6,930 bases of DNA from an uncultured Dehalococcoidia bacterium (GCA_903890885.1 CAITCX010000139.1:1-6930), one strand, 5' to 3'; positions 1 through 6,088 are shown, counted from the first letter of the stretch. The notes: generated by a model not told the origin, from the letters alone. Program-made: numbers and translations.

Positions 1-585
1 ACTACTGCCGGTTCTCATAAACGCATTTTTGTGGTAGAGACCATGGGACGTACGGCCGGATGGCTGGCCCTGGAGGGTGGGGAAGCCTGCGGAGCTTATA
101 TTACATTAATTCCAGAATATGATTTTTCCTTCGATAAGGTTAATCAATTGTTGCTCGAAGGTAAGAAAAAAGGCGCCCGTTATGAGATATTACTCGTAGC
201 CGAGGGTGCTAAGCCCATCGGCGGTACTGAGATAGTACAGAATGTTGGTGTGGATGCCTTTGGACATAAAGATCTGGGTGGTATAGGCGCTTATGTAGCC
301 GAAGAAATAATGCGTATGACCGGTCTGGAAACCCGCAGCATAGTCCTTAGTCATTTGCAGAGGGGCGGTTCGCCTTCTGCTCATGACCGACGTATGGGGC
401 GTCATTTTGGTATCGCCTCTATTGAGTTGGCTGTTAAACAGGACTATGGCAAGATGGTTTGCTACCGCGAAGGCCGTATCACCACTGCTCCTCTTGCGGA
501 TATCATCGGCAAGGTTCGCCGTGTAGACGTTAACACTCTTTATGATATTGAGCGATATGGCGGCCGCCGCAGCGTTCTAAGCTAA
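1..585 (+). CDS. pfkA: 6-phosphofructokinase, C-terminal part (5' end outside window)
   Basis: Glycolytic cytoplasmic enzyme phosphorylating fructose 6-phosphate to fructose 1,6-bisphosphate. The reading frame is open from base 1, so the start and the N-terminal nucleotide-binding part (roughly 120-160 residues) are missing; 194 residues remain. Family motifs visible, in fragment numbering: VVETMGRTAGW at 11-21, whose MGR is the substrate-binding triplet; LLVAEGA at 64-70, with Glu68 equivalent to the sugar-phosphate-contacting Glu; and SHLQRGGSPSAHDR at 117-130, whose His118 and Arg121 match the fructose 6-phosphate-binding HxQR of PFKs. The style of VVETMGRTAGW and LLVAEGA resembles the mixed-substrate group III PFKs more than E. 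coli PfkA. The residues that separate ATP- from pyrophosphate-dependent enzymes lie upstream of the window, so the phosphoryl donor cannot be decided. It is probably co-transcribed with the small gene 37 nt downstream. The family call is firm; the gene symbol is by family only. Confidence 0.93.
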   Translation, partial: TTAGSHKRIFVVETMGRTAGWLALEGGEACGAYITLIPEYDFSFDKVNQLLLEGKKKGARYEILLVAEGAKPIGGTEIVQNVGVDAFGHKDLGGIGAYVAEEIMRMTGLETRSIVLSHLQRGGSPSAHDRRMGRHFGIASIELAVKQDYGKMVCYREGRITTAPLADIIGKVRRVDVNTLYDIERYGGRRSVLS

Positions 586-622
586 TCGTTCCGCTTTCTT
601 ATTCTTTGCTGTGGAGGATAAA

Positions 623-877
623 ATGTCTGATATAGTGGTTGAAGTAATATCTCAAAAAGGGACTTGTTCAGCCGGGCACAAGGTCGGTGACAAATTCACC
701 ATCGGACAACAAACTTCTCCTCACATTTGTTCGTGGGCTTTCTATTCACTTTTTCCTTTTGCAGAAGTATTGCAGTATGGCGGCTCTTTTCCCTGGGAGC
801 ATGACAAAAACAAGACCACTGTTGCTTGCCCGGATCCGCAGAACCCGGTGGTATTTGAGCTAAGGCGGTCTATATAA
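623..877 (+). CDS. TIGR04076-type small conserved protein (function unknown)
   Basis: Protein of 84 residues without signal peptide or membrane segment, so probably cytoplasmic. The start is ATG 623, because GGAGG at 613-617 sits 5 nt before it; the in-frame GTG at 611 overlaps that ribosome binding site and is rejected. The sequence carries the pattern I associate with the TIGR04076 family: CSAGHKVGD at 15-23, ICSWAF at 35-40, SLFPF at 42-46, YGGSFPWE at 52-59, and a C-terminal VACPDPQNPVVFEL at 67-80. Cys15, His19, Cys36 and Cys69 sit in the most conserved-looking blocks and could bind a metal or act in redox chemistry; that is inference. The family has no established function that I know of. 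It lies 37 nt after the phosphofructokinase gene, probably in the same transcript, and is followed by a terminator. The family assignment is from memory of the motif. Confidence 0.85.
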   Translation: MSDIVVEVISQKGTCSAGHKVGDKFTIGQQTSPHICSWAFYSLFPFAEVLQYGGSFPWEHDKNKTTVACPDPQNPVVFELRRSI

Positions 878-907
878 AGATTGCGAAAGTAATTATTAAA
901 CCCTAAG

Positions 908-939
908 AAAAGGGCGAGGTTTTTAGCCTCGCCCTTTTT
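908..939. terminator. Bidirectional Rho-independent terminator
   Basis: A perfect 12-bp stem, AAAAGGGCGAGG (908-919) with CCTCGCCCTTTT (927-938), encloses a 7-nt loop and runs into a T tract at 935-939. On the minus strand the same stem ends in TTTT followed by CTT. It sits between the ends of two convergent genes (877 on plus, 958 on minus), so it can stop transcripts from both sides. Confidence 0.92.
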
Positions 940-957
940 AACATGAAAAATTTGGAA

Positions 958-2244
958 TTATTTTCTTTCCAGGATAACGGACATACCCTGGCCACCGCCT
1001 ATACAGAGTGCTGCCATGCCATATTTGCTCTGGCGTTTCTGCATTTCATTGACCAGTGTGACTATGATTCTGGCTCCGGTGCAACCAATGGGATGACCTA
1101 AGGAGATTCCGCCGCCGTGCACGTTGCATATTTTGGTGTCTATGCCCATTTCCTTTATACACCCGAGCACCTGGGATGCGAAGGCTTCGTTCAGCTCGAA
1201 AAGGTTTATATCTTTCAGGCTTAATCCAGCTAGTTTAAGAGCTTTATTCGCTGCAGGCACCACACCCATGCCCATATATGCAGGATCAATACCACCAGAG
1301 GCATAGGATTTGATATAGGCCAAAGGTTTGAGGCCGTATTTCTTTGCTGATTCCTCAGACATGATCAGGAGGGCTGCTGCAGCATCCGTTAGGGCCGAGG
1401 CGTTGCCGGCGGTAACTGTGCCGTCTTTCTTGAAGACCGTACCCAGTTTGCCGAGGGATTCAGCAGTGCTCTCTCTGGGATGTTCATCTACGTCGAAGAT
1501 CTTGACCTCTTTCTTGACTTTCAACTCCACCGGCACGATTTCGCTTTTAAAAGAACCATCTTTAGAAGCAGCAATGGCGCGGGCGTTGCTCTCAGCTGAA
1601 AAGGTATCCTGTTCCAGGCGGCTGATATTATATTTGACCGCTATATTCTCGGCTGTCATACCCATGTGGTATCCATAAAATAATTCCCACAGACCGTCAT
1701 TTACCATAGCATCGGTAATTTCGGCATTCGGCATGCCCATACGGTAACCCCATCTGGCTTTGGGCAGATAAAAGGGCGCTTGGCTCATGTTCTCCATACC
1801 GCCAGCGATCATAACATCCGCATCCCCCGCCCGGATGCCCTGAGCGGCCAGGGCAACAGCTTTCAATGAAGAAGCGCAGACTTTATTGACGGTATAAGAA
1901 TTGACCTCTTTGGGAATGCCGGAGTAGATTTGAGCTTGTCTGCCGGGGTTCTGGCCCTGACCGGCTTGCAGTACGTTACCGATGATGACTTCATCTATAT
2001 TGATTTCTTTGAGTGATTTATCCCAGTCGTTGTACTTCTTTTCCAGGTCTATCTCACCCTGACCCTGGAAAGCTTTTGGAGCCATGCTGTCCAATTCCGG
2101 GTTGCGACCAGGTCTGACCCCTACCTTTTTTAAGGCGCCTTTGATAGCAATGGCCTGTAACTGGGTTGCTGGGACGTCCTGAAGTGCTCCGCCATAGTTA
2201 CCAATGGCAGTTCTGGCAGCACTTACGATTACAGCTTCTCTCAT
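958..2244 (-). CDS. Thiolase (acetyl-CoA C-acetyltransferase / 3-ketoacyl-CoA thiolase)
   Basis: Thiolase-superfamily enzyme of 428 residues that makes or cleaves acetoacetyl-CoA or 3-ketoacyl-CoA, in the cytoplasm. N-terminal VIVSAARTAIGNYGGAL at 5-21 is the standard opening. The acyl-accepting nucleophile is Cys123 in NKVCASS; then come GGMENMS at 148-154, NEAF at 352-355, the active-site His384 in GHPIG, and the second catalytic Cys414 in CIGGGQG. All catalytic residues are present, so it should be active. It is about 35 residues longer than the usual 390-395; the extra length is a charged stretch at about 43-80, before the strand EVIIGNVLQAG. Start ATG 2244 has GGAGG (2256-2252) 7 nt upstream. 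It is the last gene of the minus-strand acyl-CoA cluster, 158 nt after the hydratase, with its own candidate promoter. Direction (acetyl-CoA condensation or beta-oxidation) and chain length cannot be read from sequence. Confidence 0.95.
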   Translation of the reverse strand: MREAVIVSAARTAIGNYGGALQDVPATQLQAIAIKGALKKVGVRPGRNPELDSMAPKAFQGQGEIDLEKKYNDWDKSLKEINIDEVIIGNVLQAGQGQNPGRQAQIYSGIPKEVNSYTVNKVCASSLKAVALAAQGIRAGDADVMIAGGMENMSQAPFYLPKARWGYRMGMPNAEITDAMVNDGLWELFYGYHMGMTAENIAVKYNISRLEQDTFSAESNARAIAASKDGSFKSEIVPVELKVKKEVKIFDVDEHPRESTAESLGKLGTVFKKDGTVTAGNASALTDAAAALLIMSEESAKKYGLKPLAYIKSYASGGIDPAYMGMGVVPAANKALKLAGLSLKDINLFELNEAFASQVLGCIKEMGIDTKICNVHGGGISLGHPIGCTGARIIVTLVNEMQKRQSKYGMAALCIGGGQGMSVILERK

Positions 2245-2300
2245 GAAAGACCCTCCTTAATTTATATCCTGATGACTTTTTTTTTCTGTTTCAAAATTCT

Positions 2301-2330
2301 ATTTTAACCTTTTTATTTTGGGGATGCCAA
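2301..2330 (-). promoter_or_regulatory. Candidate sigma-70 promoter for the thiolase gene
   Basis: On the minus strand, TTGGCA (2330-2325, 5 of 6 to consensus) and TAAAAT (2306-2301, 5 of 6) are separated by 18 bp. Transcription would start near 2294 and give a leader of about 50 nt before the thiolase ATG. This suggests the thiolase can be transcribed apart from the hydratase. The prediction is by eye in AT-rich sequence. Confidence 0.45.
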
Positions 2331-2402
2331 ATAACTAGACGCCTATCGCATACGTTAAAATATAAAGTACCAAAATACCGGTAAATAACTTTAAAAAGTC
2401 TG

Positions 2403-3167
2403 TCAATTGCCTTTGAAACGGGGTTGGCGTTTTGCCTGGAAGGATTCAATACCTTCTTTGAAGTCTCCTGTGGTTTTCAGATATATATTTAAAGCATCTT
2501 CAATTTGTAGCCCTTCTTTAAAAGATACTTGTCTTCCTTTTAACAAAGCCTCCTTAGCTGCTTGAACGGCTAACGGTGCAGATCGGCAAATTGATTCGGC
2601 TAGAAATATCGCGGACTGAAGCACTTGCTCTTGTGGGACGATTCGGTTAATCAACCCAAAACGCAAAGCTGTTTGCGTGTCGATATTCTCGCCGGTAAAA
2701 AGTAATTCAGCAGCCTGGCACAAGGTGACTTGCCGGGATAGCAGTTGAGTACCGGACCAGCCAGGAATCAACCCTATTTTTACCTCGGGAAATCCAAACA
2801 CAGCTTTGTCCGAGGCTATACTCAAATCGCAAATTAACATTAACTCCAGTCCACCCCCCAAAGCTGCCCCGTTTACCGCAGCTATTAAAGGTTTGCTGAT
2901 TTCCAGTTCGCGCATTGGATTAGCTATGCCGGTCGGTTGATCAGCAGAGCAACGGGTTTTTGAGAATTCACCTATATCGAATCCACTGCAAAACGCTTTT
3001 TCTCCCTTGCCGGTAATGATTCCCACCCATAAATCAGGGTCCTTATTGAAATCTATCAGATGTTCCTGTATGTCATTAAGAGTGCAGTTGTCTAGTGCAT
3101 TCATTGTGGACGGGTTGTTAATTGTGTATATACCTACTTTGCCCTCACGGCGAAATTCGATAGTCAT
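2403..3167 (-). CDS. Enoyl-CoA hydratase/isomerase family protein (crotonase)
   Basis: Crotonase-fold protein of 254 residues, the normal length for the family. Crotonases hydrate trans-2-enoyl-CoA to 3-hydroxyacyl-CoA or catalyse related reactions on CoA thioesters. The oxyanion-hole segments are FCSGFDI at 59-65 and NGAALGGGLEL at 99-109. Both glutamates used by classical hydratases are present: Glu108 in GGGLE and Glu128 in GFPEVKIG, followed by the typical IPGWSGTQ at 134-141. This supports real hydratase activity rather than a sibling lacking one Glu, but isomerases and others share much of this pattern and the substrate is unknown. Start ATG 3167 is preceded by a purine-rich GGGGAAAGGA (3178-3169). 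The gene lies 84 nt after the kinase-like gene, with a perfect inverted repeat between them, and 158 nt before the thiolase, consistent with the hydration and thiolysis steps of beta-oxidation. The 3-hydroxyacyl-CoA dehydrogenase that would link them is not in this window. Confidence 0.9.
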   Translation of the reverse strand: MTIEFRREGKVGIYTINNPSTMNALDNCTLNDIQEHLIDFNKDPDLWVGIITGKGEKAFCSGFDIGEFSKTRCSADQPTGIANPMRELEISKPLIAAVNGAALGGGLELMLICDLSIASDKAVFGFPEVKIGLIPGWSGTQLLSRQVTLCQAAELLFTGENIDTQTALRFGLINRIVPQEQVLQSAIFLAESICRSAPLAVQAAKEALLKGRQVSFKEGLQIEDALNIYLKTTGDFKEGIESFQAKRQPRFKGN

Positions 3168-3188
3168 TTCCTTTCCCCTGCTAATAAC

Positions 3189-3222
3189 ACAGTCATCACC
3201 TGAATTAGAAAGTGATGACTGT
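3189..3222 (-). promoter_or_regulatory. Perfect 11-bp inverted repeat upstream of the enoyl-CoA hydratase gene
   Basis: ACAGTCATCAC (3189-3199) is mirrored exactly by GTGATGACTGT (3212-3222) around a 12-nt spacer. It ends 11 nt before the purine-rich ribosome binding region and 22 nt before the hydratase ATG. No T run follows it on either strand, so it is not a standard intrinsic terminator. It could be a protein operator or an mRNA leader hairpin. The repeat is seen directly; the role is inference. Confidence 0.6.
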
Positions 3223-3251
3223 TGATTGCTCTGACCGACTCCTGAATCAGA

Positions 3252-3941
3252 TTACCGTTTGTCTGGAGTCTCTATATTTGGAATAGAAGTCAATTCAAGT
3301 GGTCCAAACCTGGCCTGCAAGTAATCTATTACTAAATTCTCAACTTTTGGCAATTCCAGCATCCCGGTGTCTATACAGAGGTTATATTGTCTGGCGTCTG
3401 ACCAATCGACGCCTGTGACGTGATGCAAGTAGCGGGATCTGGTTTTATCATTTTCCTGGAGCATCTTCAAGGCCTTTGCTACCGGCAATTTATATATTGC
3501 CTGTATTCTCTCGCAGCGGACAGAAATATCGGCATGTAGATATAAACTGGCATGCCTTGGATGCGCACGTAAAATATAGGAACCTCCCCTCCCAACAATT
3601 ATTGCTGTATTTTTCTCAGCAACGCGAGTAATTATCTCTTTCTCCACTCTGAATAAATCCTGGTCCATAGGGAAAACACCCATAGTCACAGGAGGTGTAT
3701 ACAAAGTGGGTGTTACATAATTCGATGAAAGCAGAATGGATTCCCAGAAAGGCGTGTTTTTTTCGTCCAATGTTTCCAACTCTTCTTCAGTGACCTTGAG
3801 TTTTTCAGCAGCATGGCGTAATATTTCCCGGTCCAGATATATGGCTTTTAGTCTTGCCGAAAGGCGTTCTCCTATGAAACCCCCGCCGCTTCCTAACTGG
3901 CGGCTAATAGTTACAACGAACGGCTTTGTTTCTTCTGCCAT
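3252..3941 (-). CDS. Cytidylate kinase-like family protein (P-loop nucleotide-binding)
   Basis: P-loop protein of 229 residues resembling the cytidylate-kinase-like family (Pfam Cytidylate_kin2 type). The nucleotide-binding loop is ISRQLGSGGGFIG at 12-24; like other members it reads GSGG and lacks the Lys of a classical GKS/T Walker A. Next come YLDREIL at 35-41, a second conserved block IIVGRGGSYIL at 114-124, a lid-like segment with basic residues (NDKTRSRYLHHVTG, 164-177), and YNLCIDTG at 186-193, all in the order seen in (d)CMP-kinase relatives. The true substrate of this family is not settled to my knowledge, so the housekeeping symbol cmk is not used. Start ATG 3941 has AAAGGAGGG (3957-3949) just upstream, a strong ribosome binding site. 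It lies between the MarR regulator (124 nt upstream) and the hydratase (84 nt downstream), on their strand; its link to acyl-CoA metabolism is unexplained. Confidence 0.85.
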   Translation of the reverse strand: MAEETKPFVVTISRQLGSGGGFIGERLSARLKAIYLDREILRHAAEKLKVTEEELETLDEKNTPFWESILLSSNYVTPTLYTPPVTMGVFPMDQDLFRVEKEIITRVAEKNTAIIVGRGGSYILRAHPRHASLYLHADISVRCERIQAIYKLPVAKALKMLQENDKTRSRYLHHVTGVDWSDARQYNLCIDTGMLELPKVENLVIDYLQARFGPLELTSIPNIETPDKR

Positions 3942-3997
3942 AATTTATCCCTCCTTTCAAGTAATTAAACTGGAAAGAAACGGCTTTCCTGATTACC

Positions 3998-4003
3998 ATT
4001 ATA
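3998..4003 (-). promoter_or_regulatory. Possible -10 element for the kinase-like gene
   Basis: A perfect TATAAT lies on the minus strand at 4003-3998. Transcription would start near 3992, about 50 nt before the kinase-like ATG. No convincing -35 box or extended -10 TG is seen at the right distance, so this is weak. If real, the kinase-like gene would not depend only on read-through from marR. Confidence 0.25.
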
Positions 4004-4065
4004 GGCTATTTCGTGGGTAACGCTTCTAGAAACCAACAACTTTTCCGTTCGAAACCAATATAACT

Positions 4066-4527
4066 CTATCTTTTGCTTTCAGGCTCTTCTTCACGCAAGG
4101 CTTCAGCCGCTTTGAGCACACCGTTAAGCCCTTTCATCAAAGCATTGAGTTCGTCTTCATCCATACTATTTACTATACTATGCATATTCTGAAACCTATT
4201 CTCATGTAGACGATGAATAAGCTCTTGACCTTTCGCTGTCATCTGCAGGAGCATTACACGCCGGTCTTCGGTATTTTCAGTTCGGCTAACTAATCCCTGC
4301 TTAACCAGTCGATCGATAATTCCCGTGATGTTGGGAGGAGTGACCCCCAAAGCATCGGCCAATTTCTTGAAATTAGTTTTACCTCTGGCAGAAATAAAAA
4401 ACATACTTTTTAACTGAGCGATCGTCATCTTCAAGTCTATCCAGGGTTCAGCAGAAAAATGTCTGACCACGTGATCGACCTGGCCTTGAAGAGCTAGAAC
4501 TTCCCTGATTAGTTCTGTTTTTTCCAT
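4066..4527 (-). CDS. MarR-family transcriptional regulator
   Basis: Winged helix-turn-helix DNA-binding protein of 153 residues, a typical MarR length; such proteins bind palindromes as dimers and are usually released by small ligands. The wHTH spans about 36-100: FKKLADALGVTPPNITGIID (53-72) is the HTH with its recognition helix, and the wing carries the family signature DRRVMLLQMTAKG at 88-100. Long helices at both ends (1-28 and 101-145) form the dimer interface in relatives. Start ATG 4527 is the only plausible one: the upstream frame reaches a stop at 4554-4552 without another start. Its ribosome binding site is poor (GAAAG adjoining the ATG), suggesting low translation. It heads the minus-strand kinase-like, hydratase and thiolase run and is divergent from dapL. 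A palindrome over its own predicted -10 box suggests autoregulation; control of the acyl-CoA genes is inference from position. Confidence 0.93.
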   Translation of the reverse strand: MEKTELIREVLALQGQVDHVVRHFSAEPWIDLKMTIAQLKSMFFISARGKTNFKKLADALGVTPPNITGIIDRLVKQGLVSRTENTEDRRVMLLQMTAKGQELIHRLHENRFQNMHSIVNSMDEDELNALMKGLNGVLKAAEALREEEPESKR

Positions 4528-4621
4528 CTTTCGTTTTGGCCTCGCTAGTCCTTATTTCGCAATGTTTCTATTTTGCTTTTTTAAAACTTTCAGTAACAAT
4601 TAAACGTTATTTAACTATGAT

Positions 4622-4633
4622 CAATGTACATTG
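4622..4633. promoter_or_regulatory. Perfect 12-bp palindrome, candidate MarR operator
   Basis: CAATGTACATTG is a perfect palindrome that covers the predicted marR -10 box (4628-4623). MarR dimers typically bind such AT-rich dyads over their own promoters. The symmetry is seen directly; the binding protein is inferred from position. The next bases outward do not extend the symmetry continuously. Confidence 0.55.
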
Positions 4634-4651
4634 CTATCTTACATTTGTCAA
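4623..4651 (-). promoter_or_regulatory. Predicted sigma-70 promoter of the marR gene
   Basis: On the minus strand a perfect -35 TTGACA (4651-4646) is followed after exactly 17 bp by TACATT (4628-4623, 4 of 6 to consensus). Transcription would start near 4616, leaving a leader of about 89 nt before the marR ATG. Confidence 0.55.
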
Positions 4652-4677
4652 AGAATATATATTAATGTAGTTTAGGG

Positions 4678-4704
4678 TTGAAACTCGAATTTTCCGTTTA
4701 TAAT
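4678..4704 (+). promoter_or_regulatory. Predicted sigma-70 promoter of dapL-hflX
   Basis: TTGAAA (4678-4683, 5 of 6) and a perfect TATAAT (4699-4704) are separated by 15 bp, slightly short of the ideal 17. The start would be near 4711, giving a leader of about 136 nt before dapL. Its -35 box lies 26 nt from the marR -35 box on the other strand, so the two promoters are back to back and could influence each other. Confidence 0.5.
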
Positions 4705-4846
4705 GAAGATGATCGTAAACCTAAGGTATGATATTATATTAAATTGTCCTGATTAAAATATATGTTCGCAGAAAATCTGGACTCTAAACTTGAATAACCG
4801 ATAAACCTGATAGTGAAAAAATAAATAATTAATTAAGGTGAAAAGA

Positions 4847-6016
4847 ATGAAGTTCTCTAAACGCGTTGAAAATTTGCTTCCCTATCTTTTTGTGCAGATC
4901 AGTAAAAAAATAGCTGCCCGTAAAGCCAGGGGAGAAGAGGTTATCAGCTTCGGGATAGGGGATCCTGATATTCCAACTCCGGCCCACGTTATTGACGAAC
5001 TGGTGAGAGCCTCTCACGACCCTGCTAATCACCGTTATCCCGAGTCTGAAGGTCTACCGGAATTCCGTAAAGCCGTAGCTGATTGGTATAGTCGTCGTTT
5101 TGGTGTAAAACTGGATTCGGAGAAAGAAGTAGTTTCCTTGATAGGGGCCAAGGAGGGCATAGCTCATATTTCCTTGTGTCTGATAGATGCTGGCGACGTA
5201 GCCCTGGTTCCTGATCCTGGTTATCCGGTTTACGCAATAGGTACCATGCTCAGCAGCGGAGAGCCTTACTATCTGCCCTTGAATGAAAATAATCGATTTT
5301 TGCCTGAACTGGATTCTATTCCTGCCGACATTCTAAAACGATCAAAGGTACTCTGGCTGAACTATCCTAATAATCCAACCGGGGCAGTAGCTGGACTGGA
5401 CTATTTCAACTATGTCGTAGATTTCGCCAAGAAACACGAACTGATCATTTGTCATGACGGTCCTTACACCGAGGTAGCTTATGACGGATATAAACCAGTG
5501 AGCTTTATGCAGGCTAAAGGTGCGATGGATGTAGCAATTGAGTTTCATTCTCTTTCTAAAAGTTATAACATGACCGGTTGGCGTATAGGTATGGCAGTGG
5601 GAAACCAGTCGGTGATCGATGCTCTTAGAAGGATTAAATCCAATATAGATTCAGGTGTTCCTCAGGCTATTCAGCATATGGCCATAAAGGCTCTCAGCGA
5701 ATCACAGGATTGTGTGAAAGAACATAATCAGATTTATCAAGGTCGCCGCGATAAAGTTGTTAAAACCCTCAATGCTCTGGGTATCCAAACCAATATTCCT
5801 AAGGCAAGCCTGTATATATGGGCGCATTGCCCGCAGGGTTACAAATCGGCTGAGTTTGCCGAGAACCTGTTGGAACAGGTGGGCGTGGTGGTAACTCCTG
5901 GCAACGGCTACGGGCCCCATGGAGAAGGCTTTTTCCGCATATCGTTGACCATCAACGACCAGATGCTGGATAAAGGCCTGGCCAAATTCGCCCAGTGGAA
6001 GAACCAGAAAGTTTAA
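4847..6016 (+). CDS. dapL: LL-diaminopimelate aminotransferase
   Basis: PLP-dependent class I/II aminotransferase that converts tetrahydrodipicolinate plus glutamate directly to LL-2,6-diaminopimelate, bypassing the succinylated or acetylated intermediates of lysine and peptidoglycan synthesis; cytoplasmic. It has 389 residues, close to the Dehalococcoides enzyme as I recall it. ATG 4847 is chosen because AAGGTGA (4835-4841) lies 5 nt upstream and the protein then opens with the family-like MKFSKRVENLLPYLFVQIS; the in-frame GTG at 4838 is part of that ribosome binding site. Motifs: FGIGDPDIPTP 35-45, HRYPESEGLP 62-71, IGAKEG 99-104, NYPNNPTGA 172-180, the cofactor-pairing Asp204 with Tyr207 in CHDGPY, Schiff-base Lys238 in SLSKSYNMTGWRIG, and substrate-carboxylate Arg364 in FFRISL. 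Transcribed away from marR and probably together with hflX. Nothing suggests loss of function. A related aminotransferase specificity cannot be excluded by sequence alone. Confidence 0.93.
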   Translation: MKFSKRVENLLPYLFVQISKKIAARKARGEEVISFGIGDPDIPTPAHVIDELVRASHDPANHRYPESEGLPEFRKAVADWYSRRFGVKLDSEKEVVSLIGAKEGIAHISLCLIDAGDVALVPDPGYPVYAIGTMLSSGEPYYLPLNENNRFLPELDSIPADILKRSKVLWLNYPNNPTGAVAGLDYFNYVVDFAKKHELIICHDGPYTEVAYDGYKPVSFMQAKGAMDVAIEFHSLSKSYNMTGWRIGMAVGNQSVIDALRRIKSNIDSGVPQAIQHMAIKALSESQDCVKEHNQIYQGRRDKVVKTLNALGIQTNIPKASLYIWAHCPQGYKSAEFAENLLEQVGVVVTPGNGYGPHGEGFFRISLTINDQMLDKGLAKFAQWKNQKV

Positions 6017-6088
6017 TAAGAATTAACATAACGGAGATATGCTATTCCTAAAGGAACTTACATAATTACTGCAAAAACAGCGGAAAGG

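Larger units (their letters stand above)
4528..4846. other. Divergent AT-rich intergenic region between marR and dapL
   Basis: This 319-nt non-coding stretch holds the predicted promoters for marR (minus) and dapL (plus), a 12-bp palindrome, and further TACATT/AATGTA half-sites at 4640-4645 and 4664-4669. The dapL leader (about 4711-4846) is AT-rich. I see no lysine riboswitch, no T-box, no strong hairpin and no convincing small ORF in it. Confidence 0.7.

Noticed and set aside
12..24. Missing P-loop lysine of the cytidylate-kinase-like protein as a defect (residues 12-24 of the gene at 3252-3941)
   Set aside because: A Lys-less GSGG loop is normal in this family, so it is not evidence of inactivation.
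611..622. GTG 611 as start of the TIGR04076-type protein
   Set aside because: It overlaps the GGAGG ribosome binding site at 613-617, which is ideally placed for ATG 623.
1124..1678. Open frames on the plus strand opposite the thiolase (1124-1306 and 1328-1678)
   Set aside because: They are antisense shadows of a well-conserved thiolase and have no family motifs of their own.
2277..2285. Run of nine T as part of a terminator
   Set aside because: The local genes are transcribed from the minus strand, where it is an A run, and no GC-rich stem precedes it on the plus strand.
3972..3989. GGAAAG / CTTTCC hairpin upstream of the kinase-like gene
   Set aside because: The stem is only 6 bp with a 6-nt loop and no T tract; too weak to call a terminator or operator.
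4838..4846. GTG 4838 as start of dapL
   Set aside because: It is part of the AAGGTGA ribosome binding site; ATG 4847 gives the family-like N terminus.
4705..4846. Lysine riboswitch or T-box in the dapL leader
   Set aside because: The leader is AT-rich, about 136 nt, with no multi-stem architecture or conserved core that I can see.
6039..6062. Programmed -1 frameshift from the short ATG 6039 frame into hflX
   Set aside because: The geometry fits a -1 shift, but there is no slippery heptamer before the stop at 6063-6065; a lost base or altered start codon is simpler.
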